Shown piece by piece: positions 44,221 to 56,894 of a stretch of 64,000 nt of DNA; position 1 is the stretch's first letter, and every line of letters begins with the position of its first letter. The translations under genes were made by a program, and so were the position numbers. The notes under the pieces were generated by a model, which was not told the DNA's origin, made no database searches, and saw nothing but the letters and a program-made list of their open reading frames with translations. This DNA is from Physcomitrium patens (Eukaryota > Streptophyta > Bryopsida > Funariales > Funariaceae). The stretch spans positions 6,182,144 to 6,246,143 of the forward strand of contig NC_037254.1 in NCBI RefSeq assembly GCF_000002425.4, given 5' to 3'.

Positions 44221-45370
44221 TGTTGTATTACATATTTTCTTGTTTAAAAATGCATCGAGTACCTAGCTGTGGAAGATAAGATTTTGTTTCATAAGTATCC
44301 AAGAAACTCTAATAAGTTTCATCTACATGAGAAGAATATAATCCAAATTGCAATTCAAAAGTACCAAAAAAAATACTCTTCTTAGTAGCCTCAATTATAC
44401 ATAAACCTCAATTATCTTGTTACTTTCATATTTAACAAATTTAGATTTTTCTTATAAACTCCAATCCTATTTAAAGAGCTTTAACAAGTTGTAACTTCTA
44501 ATGTGACTATCCACTTGATGTAAAATTTTGCATCCAATTGTCAATATAAGTCTTTTATATCCTCAAGAATTTTTAGTCCAATCAAAATTATAGATTGTAA
44601 AAAAACCTCCAAAAATAATACTAATGTCACTTAGTTGCCAATTTGAAAAGTGAAGCAAAAATCCCAGTAGTGATTTTTTCTTATTTAAAAATTAATTTTG
44701 ATTCAAAATTGGTGTGCAATGTGATCTTTAAGTCCTTCAACACTATGCCAAATTTCACCTTGATCTGACTAGTAGATCTCTAGATATCATAGAAATCCTA
44801 CCCAACTCTAGACTGCTAACTTTTGAGACCCTCTTGTGCTTAAAACTAGATATCTCAAAACTACACCATTAGATTATCACAAAATATTGTAAACACTTAG
44901 CACATCCAATAATCCAAATAGTATCAAATTTTGAACTTATAGATGCTATACCAATTACATGAACTAGCCAAAATTGCTTGAAGTGATCATTTTAGTGACC
45001 AGAGGTGTGATTTTGTCCATGTCTCACAAACGGTCAACCCTTGAGTATCAATCTAATCTATCCTAAGGATTTTTTAGCCCAATCCTACCTTTAATTTAAT
45101 CCTAGTATCTACCATATCAACCATTTACCTCTTCTACTCCGATTTTAATAATTTATAATATTTCTAAAGAAGTAAAAAGTTTCTATATCCTAGAAGGTAA
45201 AAATATTAACTTTTATAAACTTGCTATTAAGACAAGAAAATAGACTAAGAAGCTTTCATAAAAGCCTTATTAAAATATTTTGAATTATTATTGAATTAAT
45301 ATGATAGAATATTAATTAAAAAATTATTTTTAGTCATATTTTTACCATATAATCATGTTACAACATGACA
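44221..45370 (-). repeat. T5 5' LTR
   Basis: 1150 bp, TGTTGTATTAC to ACATGACA. It lacks about 170 bp present in the left copy. Its last bases touch or overlap the T8 LTR start. Confidence 0.85.
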
Positions 45371-45915
45371 ACAAAAATATATATTTATTCCAATAGTTAT
45401 TTATATAATTAGGTAGAAGTAGGTAAATATAAATTAATTTCATAAAGTCTTCTAGAAAAGCTTCTTAGAAGCTTCATTGATGTAGTTTTGACTTAAGATG
45501 TATTTGTAGGATAAAAATTTGGCCAACAAGTTAACCACATGTTGGTAGCTTATAAAATAAGTTAATTCCATGTAGTAGCTTGTAGAACAAGCTAACTATG
45601 TGACACATACATAGATAACTCGCCTTGCAAGTTAAGACATGTGTCTAGCAAAGTCAATATGTTTTGGAAGTCCTATAGATATTGTTGCATAGCTCCTAAT
45701 TAAGAATATATATAGAAGTAAGAATAGAATCTTCTTCACTCTTGTCAATGTCTTTCTAGTCTTTAGTCTTGTTTCAAGACTTTCTAGTCTCATGTTTTTG
45801 ATAATAGCCATTTTAGTCTAATATTACATCACTTTTTTGAGTGACTTTCTAGTTCTCTTCAGTGATACAAGAGTGTATTGAGAATTTTCTTTCTTCAAGA
45901 TTCATATCTTTGACA
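45366..45915 (+). repeat. T8 5' LTR
   Basis: 550 bp. TATATATA at 45707-45714; the inferred RNA start ACTCTTGTCAA at 45738-45748 is 31 nt downstream, as in T3. The left arm of the palindrome is decayed. Confidence 0.8.
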
Positions 45916-45917
45916 AT

Positions 45918-45928
45918 TTGACAAGATT
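45918..45928 (+). promoter_or_regulatory. T8 putative self-priming site
   Basis: TTGACAAGATT, 2 nt after the LTR, matches the complement of 45738-45748 at 10 of 11 positions. Confidence 0.6.
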
Positions 45929-46153
45929 GCTAATATACTATTTTTGTCTTATTTTAGAAGTGAGTGGATTATTCCACTTCTATTGTTGTATTTTGAAGGT
46001 TGTTGACAATGCACCTTTAAACAAAAAAATCTTATTTTTTAACACTGATCTTTTCTTTAAAGAGAGTCAATTTTCTCTCTTTGTGGAAATTTTTATTAGA
46101 GGTTGCGGATTACCCTACTTTAACTTAACTTTTTGAATTTGTTTGAGTGTTCT

Positions 46154-47207
46154 ATGGAAGAAAAGATTATAGAAGCTACTCCTAGTAGAAGTGAGAATAG
46201 ATTTGCAACTATTGCAGATCTTCATGAGTTTTTCAAGACTCTTAGGGTGGAAATTTTATTCATCACTAATGTCAATTTTGGAAGCACTAATTCTATACTT
46301 ATGGAAGAAGTCCAGAGTCTATGTCAAGAAGTTGTGTTATTAAGAAAAATAAGTCAATTACTCTTACAACCAAATTTAGAAGGTCTTGCTTCTATCAGCT
46401 CAAGAAAAATAAGAATTAATATGCCTGAGAATTTTGATGGAACAAGATCAAAATTTTGAAGATTTTTGCAATAAGTCAAGCTCTATCTAAAGTTACATCC
46501 TTTCCAATACTTTCATGTATTTATTCAAGTTGAATTCATAGATACACTTCTATTAGAAAGTATTCTTTCTTAATTTATACCTTTAATAAAAAAAAAAGAT
46601 TTGTCACTCCTTTATGATTTGAATTCATTTTCAAAAGTATTTATTGCCACATTTGGAGAAAGTGATTGAGAATGAATAGTAGAGATCAAAATCTTATCTT
46701 TATGATAAGGATCATGATCAGCCACTACATATGTTGTTGAATTCTAAAACCTTACTTGTAATATAGACTAGAATGACAAAGCACTTATCAAATCAATTTT
46801 AATATAGATTGAAGAATAAAGTCAAAGATTTGATATTAAAAATACTGAAAGCAAAATCTTTAGAATAATTTATTGCTCTAGCCATTTCATGCAACAATCA
46901 ATTATTTGAAAGGCATCAAGAACAAAGACTTGGCTAAAGAGGAATAAGTCAAGTAATAGTGATAGCTTTCAAGTTTTCTAAAATATATTCATTAAGGCCG
47001 GAATCAATAAAAATTCATACGATATATTTTAAATCTCTCATGGAAGAAGAAAAGATTCAACATTCTTAAGAAGGTTTATATTTATATTGTAGACAAGCTA
47101 AGTAATTTGCTTAATATTATCCAAAGAAGCAACGCAATTACAAAATGAGGAGCATAATTATCAAAGAAGATAATGTGTCCAAAAATGAATTTTTCCATCT
47201 ACAATAG
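46154..47207 (+). pseudogene. T8 gag (broken)
   Basis: ATG 46154 (MEEKIIEATPSRSENRFATI). It is open to about 46459, ending in the capsid motif NFDGTRSKF, and then has many stops. The zinc knuckle near 47075-47120 is degraded (first half LYLYCRQAK). It ends at TAG 47205-47207 in the conserved ACAATAGGAA context. The total length is not a multiple of three, so indels are present. Confidence 0.75.
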
Positions 47208-47212
47208 GAATT

Positions 47213-50200
47213 GTGCATTTGAAATCATCTAGAATACCTAATAAAGGTCATATTCTCTCCTTAAATACTTCACCTTGTTTAACAATAGATGTGTGTTTAG
47301 AACCTAAAAATCACAAAGTCTTTGTTTTATTAGATTTTGGAGCATTAATGTGTTTTATAGACAAATTTTTTGTCAAAAATAAAAAAATAACTTTAGTCAA
47401 GAAAACTAAATATGTACATATAGAAGTCATAAATGGTCATTCATTGTTTTTTGGAAATGTTACCCATGAGATTGTTCTTTTAAATGTAGCAATTAAAGTT
47501 CATAACAACTTAATAATATTTAATATAATAAGATTTTCCTCCAATCAAGTTATTTTAGGATTATTATGGCTAGAAAAATATAATCCTCAAATAGATTAGA
47601 TTTCTTGTAACCTTAACTTTTCTGGTTGTATTATTCAAGATCAAGTTAGTGAAATAGAAGTCTAGTACAAGTCTGGTAGGTGCAAGAGCTTTCATGCATG
47701 CTGGAAAAGAAGGATTATCTTTTGTTATATATGCTACGCTCATTTCTACTGGAAATAAAATGTCAAGTGATATTCCTAACTAATATCAAGAATTCTAAGA
47801 TATTTTTGAAAAAAAGAATGCAGATATTCTTCTAAAATATTGATCTTATGATTGTTTGATTGATTTACAAAAAAGAGCACAACCACAATTCACATTAATG
47901 TATAGCTTATTGTAGAACGAATTGGATGTATTAAAGGAATACATTAGTAAGAACTTAGTAAAGAACTTCATATGCTATTCTAAATCTCCAACTTAGGCTC
48001 CTATCTTATTTGTGAAAAAGAAAGATGGATCTTTGTAGATGTATGTGGATTATCGAGGATTCAATAAGATTACCATAAAAAATAGATATCCTTTACCTTT
48101 GATTTCAAGCCTTCTCAAAAAATTCAATCAAACAAAGATCTATATTAAAATAGATCTACAAGTAACATACAACTTAATTCATATCAAAGAAGGAGATAAA
48201 TAGAAGACTACTTTTTGAAATAGGTGTGGATATTTTGAATATAATTTCATGCCTTTTGGACTCATGAATGCACCAGCTACTTTTCAATATCTTATGAATG
48301 ATGATTTTAATGAATTTTTGGATGATTTTCTTGTTTGTTCTATAGACAACATTCTAATCTATTCTAAAAACATAGAAGAATATAAACTTCATATTTGTTG
48401 TATGTTACAAAAACTTAGATATACAAGATTATATACCAAGTTAGAAAAGTTTATATTCCACACTACTCAAGTTGACTTTTTAAGGTACATCATTTCCAAT
48501 GAAGGCCTCATAATGGATTCCAAGAAGGTCCAAACTATCATAAATTAGAAGATTTTAAGAATAATATGATATGTGCAATATCTTTTGGACTTTGCTAATT
48601 ATTACCAAATCTTCATCAAAGACTTTTCTCAAGTTACAGCTCTACTTACACATTTGACTTATAAAGACAAACTTGAGTGGAATAAAGAAGCACAAGCACC
48701 ATTTGATGTTTAAATGAAGGTATTTATTTCTACACCAATCTTGTATTGTGTCAACTTCTCCAAGGTATTTTTTATAAAAATAAATACGTCAGACTTTGCT
48801 ATAGGTGTTGTATTGTCACAAATGAGAAGAGGTGACAAACTCTACTTAGTAGCTTTTTATTCTTAGAAATTTTCAACAACCGAGATTAATTATGAGATCT
48901 ATGATGAAGAACTCCTTGCAATTTTTAATTCATTTCAAGAATGGCATCATTATCTAGAAGGCACTTCAAATCCAGTCACTATGTATACAAATCATAAGAA
49001 CCTTGAGTATTTCACGTCAACGTATATTTTGAATCATTGTCAAGCTCATTGGAGCATGTCTTTATCCAAATTCAATTTCAAGATTACTTATTGACCGAAA
49101 AACAAGAAGGTCTATCAAATGTCCTTTCTAGACGTTCTTATCTCGTACCAAAAGAAGGAGATGTATCTTTTGATTAACAAAGAGCAATCCTGTTGAAGCC
49201 CAAGAATTTTCATCTTTGAGTAATAAAATCATCATTGATTGTTGATTCAACCTTTGTCAAGCAAATTCAATCAAGTTTGTCCTCTGATCTTCTTGTTCAT
49301 GATATCAAGAATACTTCCTCTAAGTCGTATGACACTTCAAAGTTTGAATTTAAGAACAAGCTACTATGTATCAAAGTTCTCTTATATATTCTAAAAAGTG
49401 AGGCACAATTTCGTATCCTTCAAGTTCATCATGATTTTTCAATAGTTGGACATTTTCGATACAACAAGACTTTGGAGCTAATATCAAGAGATTTTTGTTG
49501 ACCTCAAATGTGGATGGCAGTTAAAAATTTTGTACAATCATGCGATACTTATTCAAGATCCAAAACTCTTTGTCATCAACCTTATAAACTTCTTCAACCG
49601 TTATCAATTCCAAAACAACCATAGTCTTCTATTTCTATGGATTTTATATCTATCGCTATCATGGATTGCTAAAAGATATTATATCGAATAGGGCAACTCA
49701 ATTTGTATCAAGATTTTAGAGAATCCTATTCAATATTTTAAAGGTGAATATAAAGCTTTTTTTGGCTTTTCATCTTCAAATTGATGGACAAACAAAAGAA
49801 GTGAATCTAGTTTTGAAGCAGTATTTGAGGTATATCATCAATTATTATCAAGATGATTGGGCAACTCTTTTTCCATTGGCAGAGTTTACATACAATAATT
49901 CTTGACATTATTCTACTGAAAAAATACCTTTTTTTTTCAATTATAGTTATCATCCATGACTTAATACTTTTGACTTTTCAAAAGTTGATAATTATGTAGC
50001 AAAAGATTTAGCAAATCATTTGTCAAAGCTACATGCAACAATAAAGATACAATTAAAAGAAGCTCAAGAATGACAAAAGACCAAGGTAGATGCCTACCAA
50101 AAGGAGCAACAACAATTCAATATAGATGATAAGGTATGGTTATTTTGTCGTAATGTCATGACTACTTGTTTTTGTGATAAGTTGAACTATTATAGGCTAA

Positions 50201-50739
50201 GATATTTTCATATTTGTAAACAAATCAATCATGTTGCTCATCAATTATATCTATCAGAGTCTATGAAGATCCACCTTGTATTTCTTGTATCCCTTCTTAA
50301 GCTAATTCAATATTGATAACAAAGTATGATTATTTCGTCAAAATTTCAAGACTACTGGTCTTTGTGATAAGTTGGACTATTGTAGGCTGGGACCTTTTTT
50401 ATTTGTGAATAAATCAATCATATTACTTATTAATTATATCTACTAGAGTCTATAAATATCCACCTTGTATTTCATGTATCCTTTCTTGAATCATAAAAGA
50501 TAGTAAATATCGTAGAAAAAAGAAAAATGCCACCTCTTCTTATAAAAGTGGATAATAATCAAGAGTTCTAAGTGGAAGAAGTCTTAGATTCAAGGCGACA
50601 CCAAAATAGGTTGGAATAACTTATTCATTTGTATAGATATAATATTAGCGAACGTAAATAGGAATCAACAAAGAATCTTATAAATGCAATAAAGAAAGTT
50701 GAAGCCTTTCATCAATGATATCTATCAAAACCAAGATAA
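47213..50739 (+). pseudogene. T8 pol: protease to chromodomain (broken)
   Basis: Protease (LLDFGALMCFIDKFF near 47330, DSGA lost), RT (MPFGLMNAPATFQYLMND near 48249) whose catalytic motif reads SIDN instead of YLDD, RNase H near 48780-48990, integrase zinc and core regions (about 49390-49900) and a much-decayed chromodomain up to the stop at 50737-50739 (YLSKPR). A segment of the C-terminal integrase domain around 50120-50290 is repeated at about 50330-50490 (both with the CDKL-Y-RL pattern), a local duplication. Confidence 0.8.
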
Positions 50740-50757
50740 AGAATAATAAAGCTTTGG

Positions 50758-50765
50758 TATAAAAG
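50758..50765 (+). promoter_or_regulatory. T8 TATA box upstream of ORF3
   Basis: TATAAAAG begins 84 nt before the ORF3 ATG at 50842, the same spacing as in T3. Confidence 0.5.
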
Positions 50766-50841
50766 AAACAAGATCAAAGAAAGATAATATTCTACCTTCT
50801 ATCTTTCTTTGTAGCTTCAGTATATTTGTAATACTAAAGAG

Positions 50842-51264
50842 ATGGAGAACCAACAACCATCAGATTCAACTCAAGAACTTTCATTTGCGGACTTTTGAAA
50901 TGAGACATTGTAATTGTCTTAACCTTCAAGATGACAAAATTGAGCTAAAGATCCTCAAGAACAACATGTCCTTCATCAAATACATGGCAAGATATAACAT
51001 GTATAGTATCACGACCTTGGAAGAGACTTCCAATGTTTGGTGATTTTATTAGAGGTAGGAACAACTCCAAATAGTATTTCAAATGATTTATTTGAAAGAA
51101 GTTATGAAGGCCTCAATAATGACCAAATAATATGGTGGTCTTCTTGCCCTGATATGAAATACTATTGATGGTTGAGAGAGCCTATCAACCATCTTTAAAG
51201 AGAGCAAAGATCAGAGTATGTGGCAAATATAATTTGTCACATCTTAAACTTTTTCAACATATGA
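50842..51264 (+). pseudogene. T8 ORF3 (length kept, many stops)
   Basis: From ATG 50842 to TGA 51262-51264 is 423 bp, exactly the length in T2, T3, T6 and T12, although the sequence has about nine stops. The recognisable core includes CLVILLEVGTTPN, RSYEGLNNDQI and, near the end, REPINHL and REQRSEYVANI. The absence of net indels while substitutions are many is notable. Confidence 0.7.
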
Positions 51265-51305
51265 AGATTGCTCTTCATGGAACTCATTCCTAGAAGAGGA
51301 TATAA

Positions 51306-51855
51306 TATCACAAACATATACATTTACTTCAATTATTACTTATATGATTAGGTAGAAGTAGGTAAATATAGATCAATTTCATAAAGTCTTCTAGAGAAGC
51401 TTCCTAAAAGCTTCATAAATGTGATTTTGACTTTAGATGAGTTTGTAGGATTGAAACTTAGCCAATAAGTTAACTACGTATTTGTAGCTTGTTGAACAAG
51501 TTAACTCCATATAATAGCTTGTAGAATAAGCTAACTATGTGGTGCATACATAGATAACTTGCCTTACAAGTTAAGACATGTGGCTAAGAAAGTCAACACG
51601 TTTACGAGGTCCTATAGGACATTGTCATGTAGCTCCTACTTAAGAGTATATATGGAAGCAAGAGTGAAGCCTTCTTCACTCTTGTCAATGTCTTTTTAGT
51701 TCTTAGTCTTATTTCAAGATTTTCTACTCTTCTTATTTTTGGTAATAGCCAGTCTAGTCTAATATTATATCACCTTTTTGAGTGACTTTCTAATTCTCTT
51801 CAGTGATACAAAAGTATATTGAAAATTTCTTTCTTTGAGATTCATGTCCTTGATA
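51306..51855 (+). repeat. T8 3' LTR
   Basis: 550 bp, TATCACAAACATATAC to CCTTGATA. It keeps the perfect 11-bp-stem palindrome at 51659-51684. Upstream, TAGAAGAGGATATAA is the decayed polypurine tract. Confidence 0.8.
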
Positions 51856-51934
51856 CAAGTTCATAAAGATTTGTAATAATTACAAATCTATTCTCACTTC
51901 TAGTGAAAGTAGCATCTATAACTTTTCCTTCCAT
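51856..51934 (-). pseudogene. T9 gag N-terminus (fragment)
   Basis: ATG at 51934 (MEGKVIDATFTRSENRFVII); about 26 codons remain before the junction with the T8 LTR. Matches the T1 and T8 gag N-termini. Confidence 0.65.
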
Positions 51935-52196
51935 AGACAACTTAAAAAAAAAAATTAAAATAAATTAGAGGAATATAATTGGCAACCTCTAATATCAAAT
52001 GAAAATTTCCATAAAGAAGGATAATCCACTCTCTTTAAGGAAAAAAATTAGTGTTAGAAAAAAAGATTGTTTGTTTAAAAGTAAATAGTCTATAACCTTC
52101 AAAATATAAGAATAGAAGTGGTATAATCCACTCACTTCTTAAACAAAAATAAAAAATAAATAAAAATAAAAAATTAAATTAGTATTTTTATGAAAT
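51935..52196 (-). other. T9 leader
   Basis: Untranslated leader with GTGGATTATACCAC (minus strand, near 52117-52132), GTGGATTATCC near 52017-52030 and a decayed GTTGCCAATTATATTCC near 51967-51983: the family leader motifs. Confidence 0.6.
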
Positions 52197-52464
52197 TATC
52201 AAAGATTATGAATCTCAAAAAAAGAAATTTTCAATACATTCTTGTATCACTGAAAAGAATTAAAAAGTTGTTCAAAGATGATATAATATTGAATAAAAAC
52301 AAGACTAAGGACTAAAAAGGCCTTGAGAAGAGTGAAGAAGGTTTCATTCTTGCCTCCATGTACACTCTAAACTAGAAGTTGTGTAGTGATATCCTATAAG
52401 ACCTTCAAAATATGTTGACTTTGTAAGACATGTATCTTAACTTACAAGGTAAGTTTTCTGTATG
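52197..52464 (-). repeat. T9 LTR, first part
   Basis: Begins TATCAAAGATTATGAATCTC, the inverse of the T8 LTR end. Interrupted by T10 at 52465; the last five bases GTATG are the T10 target-site duplication. Confidence 0.75.
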
Positions 52465-52897
52465 TGTCACAAACACAAAATACAGACTTGAAATCTAACA
52501 AGAAGTTCAAGAAGAAGTGGCAGAACTAGATTAAACACATGAGTACAAGAACAACACCAGAAAAGTGAGCTAGAACTCCAAGAGATGTGTTGTCGAGACT
52601 GAAGAACCCTTCAGCCTCGACTCCTATATATACTACTGAATAGGAAGCTTCTCGAGCTACTTCCGCTAACTAGGACGCTTCTCCAACAACTTCTACTAAT
52701 TAGGAAACTTCTCGAGCAACTTCCTAGAATCTATCAGAATATTCTAGAACCTTCTAAGAATATTCTAGAACCTTCTAAGAAAATCTTTAGGGAATATTCT
52801 AAGAATCTTCTAGAACCTTCTAAAGGAATCTTTAGAGAATCTTTAGAGAATATTATTGAAGAATATTCAAAGAATCTTCCAATATATGTCCATGACA
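52465..52897 (-). repeat. T10 3' LTR
   Basis: 433 bp. Palindrome at 52592-52621 (GTCGAGACTGAAG with CTTCAGCCTCGAC). Heat-shock elements at 52737-52820. The polypurine tract (minus strand AGAAGAGGAGGTGA) adjoins at 52898-52911. Confidence 0.95.
52737..52820 (-). promoter_or_regulatory. T10 3' LTR heat-shock-element cluster
   Basis: Two identical 18-bp runs GAATATTCTAGAACCTTC (52737-52754 and 52758-52775) each hold four alternating GAA/TTC units with 2-nt spacing. A further cluster lies at 52792-52820. They are upstream of the TATA box in the sense direction. The same array is in the 5' LTR (58472-58555). Confidence 0.75.
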
Positions 52898-52947
52898 TCA
52901 CCTCCTCTTCTAACTTCGAGGTCTTTGAGAAGCAATGTTGTTATCAG

Positions 52948-53301
52948 TCAATACCAACGCAAGAAAATGAAAATCTGTCGCATTACATCCGCTATGAATT
53001 CCAATTGTTGTTCGCGAGGCAAATGATTCATCTGCCCTTGGAGCCAACGGTAGTGACCAACACCTTCAACCTCTGATCAAGCGTGGACTTCTGTGTCTTC
53101 ATTGTGAAACTGTCCTCCAAACACACCTTCTGGCTGACCGTCGTAGGCAAGCTCGACCTCAAATACAATTACTAGCGATCTGTTGCTCGGTATCCTCCGA
53201 CGTCGTCGTGGTACAGGCGGTTCTTCATCTCGCGGTCGTCTTCGTGAGCTAGTCGCTTGAGATGACATAACAAGTGTAGTATCTTGACTATCCATGTCCA
53301 A
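52948..53301 (-). pseudogene. T10 ORF3 (one stop)
   Basis: 118 codons from ATG 53301 to TGA 52948-52950, with one internal TGA at 53077-53079 in the place of a Trp in T6. An Arg-rich patch (PRRRRRIPSNRS) follows a Ser/Thr-rich start. Shared with T6 ORF3: SLVIVFEVE, a DGxP turn, and GHYRWLQGQMNHLPREQ. Outside these blocks the two proteins are strongly diverged, so the core appears to have been under selection while the elements were active. Family unknown. Confidence 0.75.
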
Positions 53302-53421
53302 AGGCTAAAATGATGAGAGCAAACTATAGTTGCTAACAAAGTTCTACACTATTGAACTATGGGTTTTGGAGGTGCCCTCCCCCCTTATTATGTTACTTAA
53401 TGAGCAAGCTTCAGCAAGAAG

Positions 53422-56400
53422 CTATCGTTGAATCGGCTTAGGTTTATGAGGATATCGTTGATGAAATTCTTGTACCTTTTTTGGTGCATTGGCAAGATTT
53501 TCGGCACGCTCCCACGTTCGTTCATTGATGTCGTATCCACTCCAATGCACTAAATACTCCAATTTTCTCCTATTACTCCGTGAATCTAGTACCTTTTCCA
53601 CCTCGTATTCCTCATGGTTTTCAATTTCGATACTTGGTGGCGGACTTTGTACTCTTTGGGAAAAAGCTGACTCTCGATAAGGTTCCAACAAAGACACATG
53701 AAAGACTGGATGTACCTTCATAGTAGCTGGTAACTCCAGACGATATGCCACCGGATTGATCTACTTCCCGATAACAAATGGCCCTAATCTCCGATAGTCC
53801 AATTTGTCACATGGCCGCTTGGTCTTGATGTTCCGTCGAAGAAGCCATACTTTACTTCCAACTTTAAAAGTAGGCGCCTCATTTCGATATTTATCTGCAG
53901 ATGCCTTGTAACTCTCTTGGACAGATTGCAATTGAAGCTTCAACGTCGCTTGAACCTCCGATAGTTGCTTCACAAATCCTTCAGCTGCTGGGTTGTTATT
54001 TGCTGAAGAACTCAATAAATCGAGCTTGGGGTGGTATCCATAGTTGGAGAAGAATGGTATTTGTTGAGTTGACGCATGAAGAGTGTTGTTGTATGCGAAC
54101 TCAGCAAGCGGTAGATATGCAGTCCAATCATCTTGTTGATAGTTGATGCTGCATCGTAAATATTGCTCCAAAACTTGATTCACCCGCTCCGTTTGACTGT
54201 CAGTTTGAGGATGAAAAGCCGAAGAGAGCTTAATATCCACCTTCAATATCTCAAAGAGAGACCTCCAAAACTTGGATACAAACTGAGTACCTCGATCCGA
54301 CACGATATCATCTAGTAGGCCATGATAACGATACATGTTATCAAGAAAGAGTCTTGCGGTGTCTTCACTTGACGATGTTTTCTTGCAAGGCACGAAATGC
54401 GCCATCTTTGTAAATCGATCCACCACAACAAAGATGTTGTCAAATGAATTCGATGGCGGTAGGTCCGTAATGAAGTCCATAGAAACTGAAGACCATGGTC
54501 GGTGCGGAATAGGCAATGGCTGGAGAAGTCCATACGGACGATGTCGAGGGATCTTGGATCTTGAACAAACATCACAAGAAAGGACAAATTCCTTCACATC
54601 CTTCCACATTTGGGGCCACTAAAAATCTCGTGAAATGAGCTCCAAAGTCTTGTTGAATCCAAAATGTCCCGCAGCTGGAAAGTCGTGGCGAGATTGAAGT
54701 ACTCGGAGTCGAGTTGGTCCTTTTGGGATATAAAACCGCTCCTCAAAATACAGAAGATCTCCTTCCACCTTAAACTTGTCATTATCGACACGTTAATTGA
54801 TGTCAAGAGCTATAGAATCCTCAATGGTCGCAGTACGTACCTCGCTGAGGAAGCTGTCATCGATAGTTGCAACAGTAGCAAAAATCCTGAATTTTTCTGG
54901 TTTCAACAATGTTGTACATTGTTGATCAAACGCTGCTTCTCCAGCCTTTGGCGCAAGATACGATCTCCTCGATAATGAGTCAGATAATCCTTGCTGTTTT
55001 CCAGGGCGATAGGTGATAATAAAGTCAAATCGTGATAGAGACATATTCCATCGAGCTTGACGACGATTCAAAATTCGAGCTGTCATGAAGTACTCCAAAT
55101 TCTTGTGGTCCGTATAAACAGTCATTGGATGTGCAGCTCCTTCGAGGAAGTGACGCCACTCTTGGAAGGCATCCACTATAGCAAGCAGCTCTTTGTCATG
55201 GATCTCGTAGTTGATCTCAGCAGCAGAGAACTTTCATGAATAGAACGCAACTGGGTGAAGCTGCTTGTCTATGCCTATCTGTGAAAGCACAACTCCCAAA
55301 GCAAAATCCGAAGCATCGGTCTCTAAATAGAAAGCCTTTGCAAAGTCAGGGTGTACCAAGATTAGAGCCGTAGTGAATGCCGTCTTGAGATCTTGAAATG
55401 CTTTTGCTGCTTGTGATCCCCATTCGAGCTTGTCTTTGCTTGTTAGACGCGTGAGTGGTGCAGCAACTTGAGAATAATTCTTGATGAAGATCCGATAGAA
55501 GTTAGCAAATCCAAGAAAACACTGAACATCTCTAACCGTCTTCGGAACTTCCCAAGATATAATTGCTTCTACCTTTTTTGGATCCATCTTCAAGCCCTCT
55601 GTAGTCGCAATGAAGCCCAAAAATTCCATCTCATTCTGGTGAAATTGACACTTCTCCAACTTGGCGTAGAGTCCTCGTTCGCGTAGTTTTTCAAGAACCA
55701 AACAAACGTGCTTCTCATGTTCTTCTTCATTCTTGGAAAATATCAAAATATCATCCAGATAGATGACAACAAAGTCATCGAGGTACTCCCGAAAGATGTC
55801 GTTCATCATATGCTGAAAGACCGCTGGAGCATTGGTAAGACCAAAAGGCATGACATTGTACTCAAAATGGCCATACCTTGTACGAAAGGTTGTCTTCCAT
55901 TCATCTCCTTCTTTGATTCGCACAAGGTTGTAGGCTCTTCTTAAATCAATCTTTGTAAAAATCCTTGCACGTCCAAGTTGATCTAAGAGGCCGGAGATCA
56001 AAGGTAAGGGATAGCGATTTTTCTTGGTCACCTTGTTGAGTCCTCGATAGTCCACGCACATCCGTAGTGAGCCATCCTTTTTCTTCACGAATAGGATTGG
56101 TGCTCCAACTGGCGACTTTGAATGTCGAATAAAATTCTTGGCTAGATTCTCATCGATGTACTTCCGCAATTCTGCCAACTCCGTCTGCGATAGGTTGTAT
56201 ATTGGACCAAAAGGTGGTTGCGCTCCTTCCTCTAAGTCTATGGCGCAATCATATGGTCGATGTTCCAGTAGTATATCGCCGTTCTTCTGAAACACGTCTT
56301 CAAAATCCCTATATTGCTCTGGTATATTTGATGTTGAGATATTCTCGCCGCTAGTTGGAGCTACATAAATGACAAATGGTGCGCCTTCCTTGGACGATCT

Positions 56401-56889
56401 TAGGAACGCTCTCGCTCCAATAAACATGGATTTCTTCATGTAGGTTCTACCAACAAGTTTATTATTATTTTTTTCAGGAAATGTTATCCTTCGTAGCCTC
56501 CAATCAATGGACGGATTATGATCTTCTAACCAAGAAAGACCAAGGATAACAGGGCTTGATGGGGTTCTAATAATATTAAAAAAAACGTGACTACTATGGT
56601 CCTTAAACACCACTTCTATAGGTTCTGATTCGTAGGTAACGTTGCGTGACAATAAAGGTCGTCCATCTATCACCTCTACATGAACAGGTTTGGACTTTTG
56701 TACTAAACGGATCTTGTGGCGTTTAGCAAACTCTTCATCTAAAAAACAAGTAGATGCCCCCGAATCCAATAAAGCTAAATTTTTTTGTTTTTGAGGGCCT
56801 AAAACCAAAGGAATTGTAAAACAACGGGCAGGTTGGACAAAGAAGGAGGAACTTGATTGTTGTCGTGATATTAGATTGTCCAGTCGCAC
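53422..56889 (-). pseudogene. T10 pol: protease-RT-RNase H-integrase-chromodomain (four stops)
   Basis: One frame of 1156 codons. Protease (LLDSGASTCFLDEEFAKRH near 56760), RT ([20 protein letters not shown] near 56080, intact [11 protein letters not shown] near 55750), RNase H ([15 protein letters not shown] near 55290), integrase zinc region (54700-54560), core ([19 protein letters not shown], then [13 protein letters not shown]) and chromodomain (EVEKVLDSRSNRRKLEYLVHW, WERAENLANA) ending HKPKPIQR. Stops are at 55234 (TGA), 54793 (TAA), about 54619 (TAG, Trp in relatives) and 53761 (TAG). All key catalytic residues I can see are intact. Confidence 0.9.
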
Positions 56890-56894
56890 GGTTC

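Larger units (their letters stand above)
21640..45370 (-). mobile_element. T5: old non-chromodomain gypsy element hosting T6 and T7
   Basis: The ends carry LTRs beginning TGTCGTATTAC and ending in CGACA or TGACA. T6 splits the left LTR and T7 splits pol. Without these, T5 is about 8.4 kb. Its RT, RNase H and protease form a lineage distinct from the chromoviruses here; RT has MPFLDDVPIK and the tract GLVRMYILLQGTTNSIAHIM. I see no chromodomain. No clear target-site duplication remains (flanks CACAT and ACAAA). Confidence 0.8.
45366..51855 (+). mobile_element. T8: chromovirus, both LTRs present, heavily decayed
   Basis: The 5' LTR (45366-45915) and 3' LTR (51306-51855) are both 550 bp. The internal order is leader, gag, pol, ORF3, polypurine tract. 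It is closest to T1 and belongs to the broader T2/T3 family. Stops are dense and there are small deletions. The 5' flank is the T5 LTR; the 3' flank is the T9 gag remnant in the opposite orientation. No target-site duplication was found. Confidence 0.85.

Noticed and set aside
21635..45375. Target-site duplication for T5
   Set aside because: Flanks CACAT and ACAAA do not match and the right edge overlaps the T8 LTR, so no duplication can be claimed.
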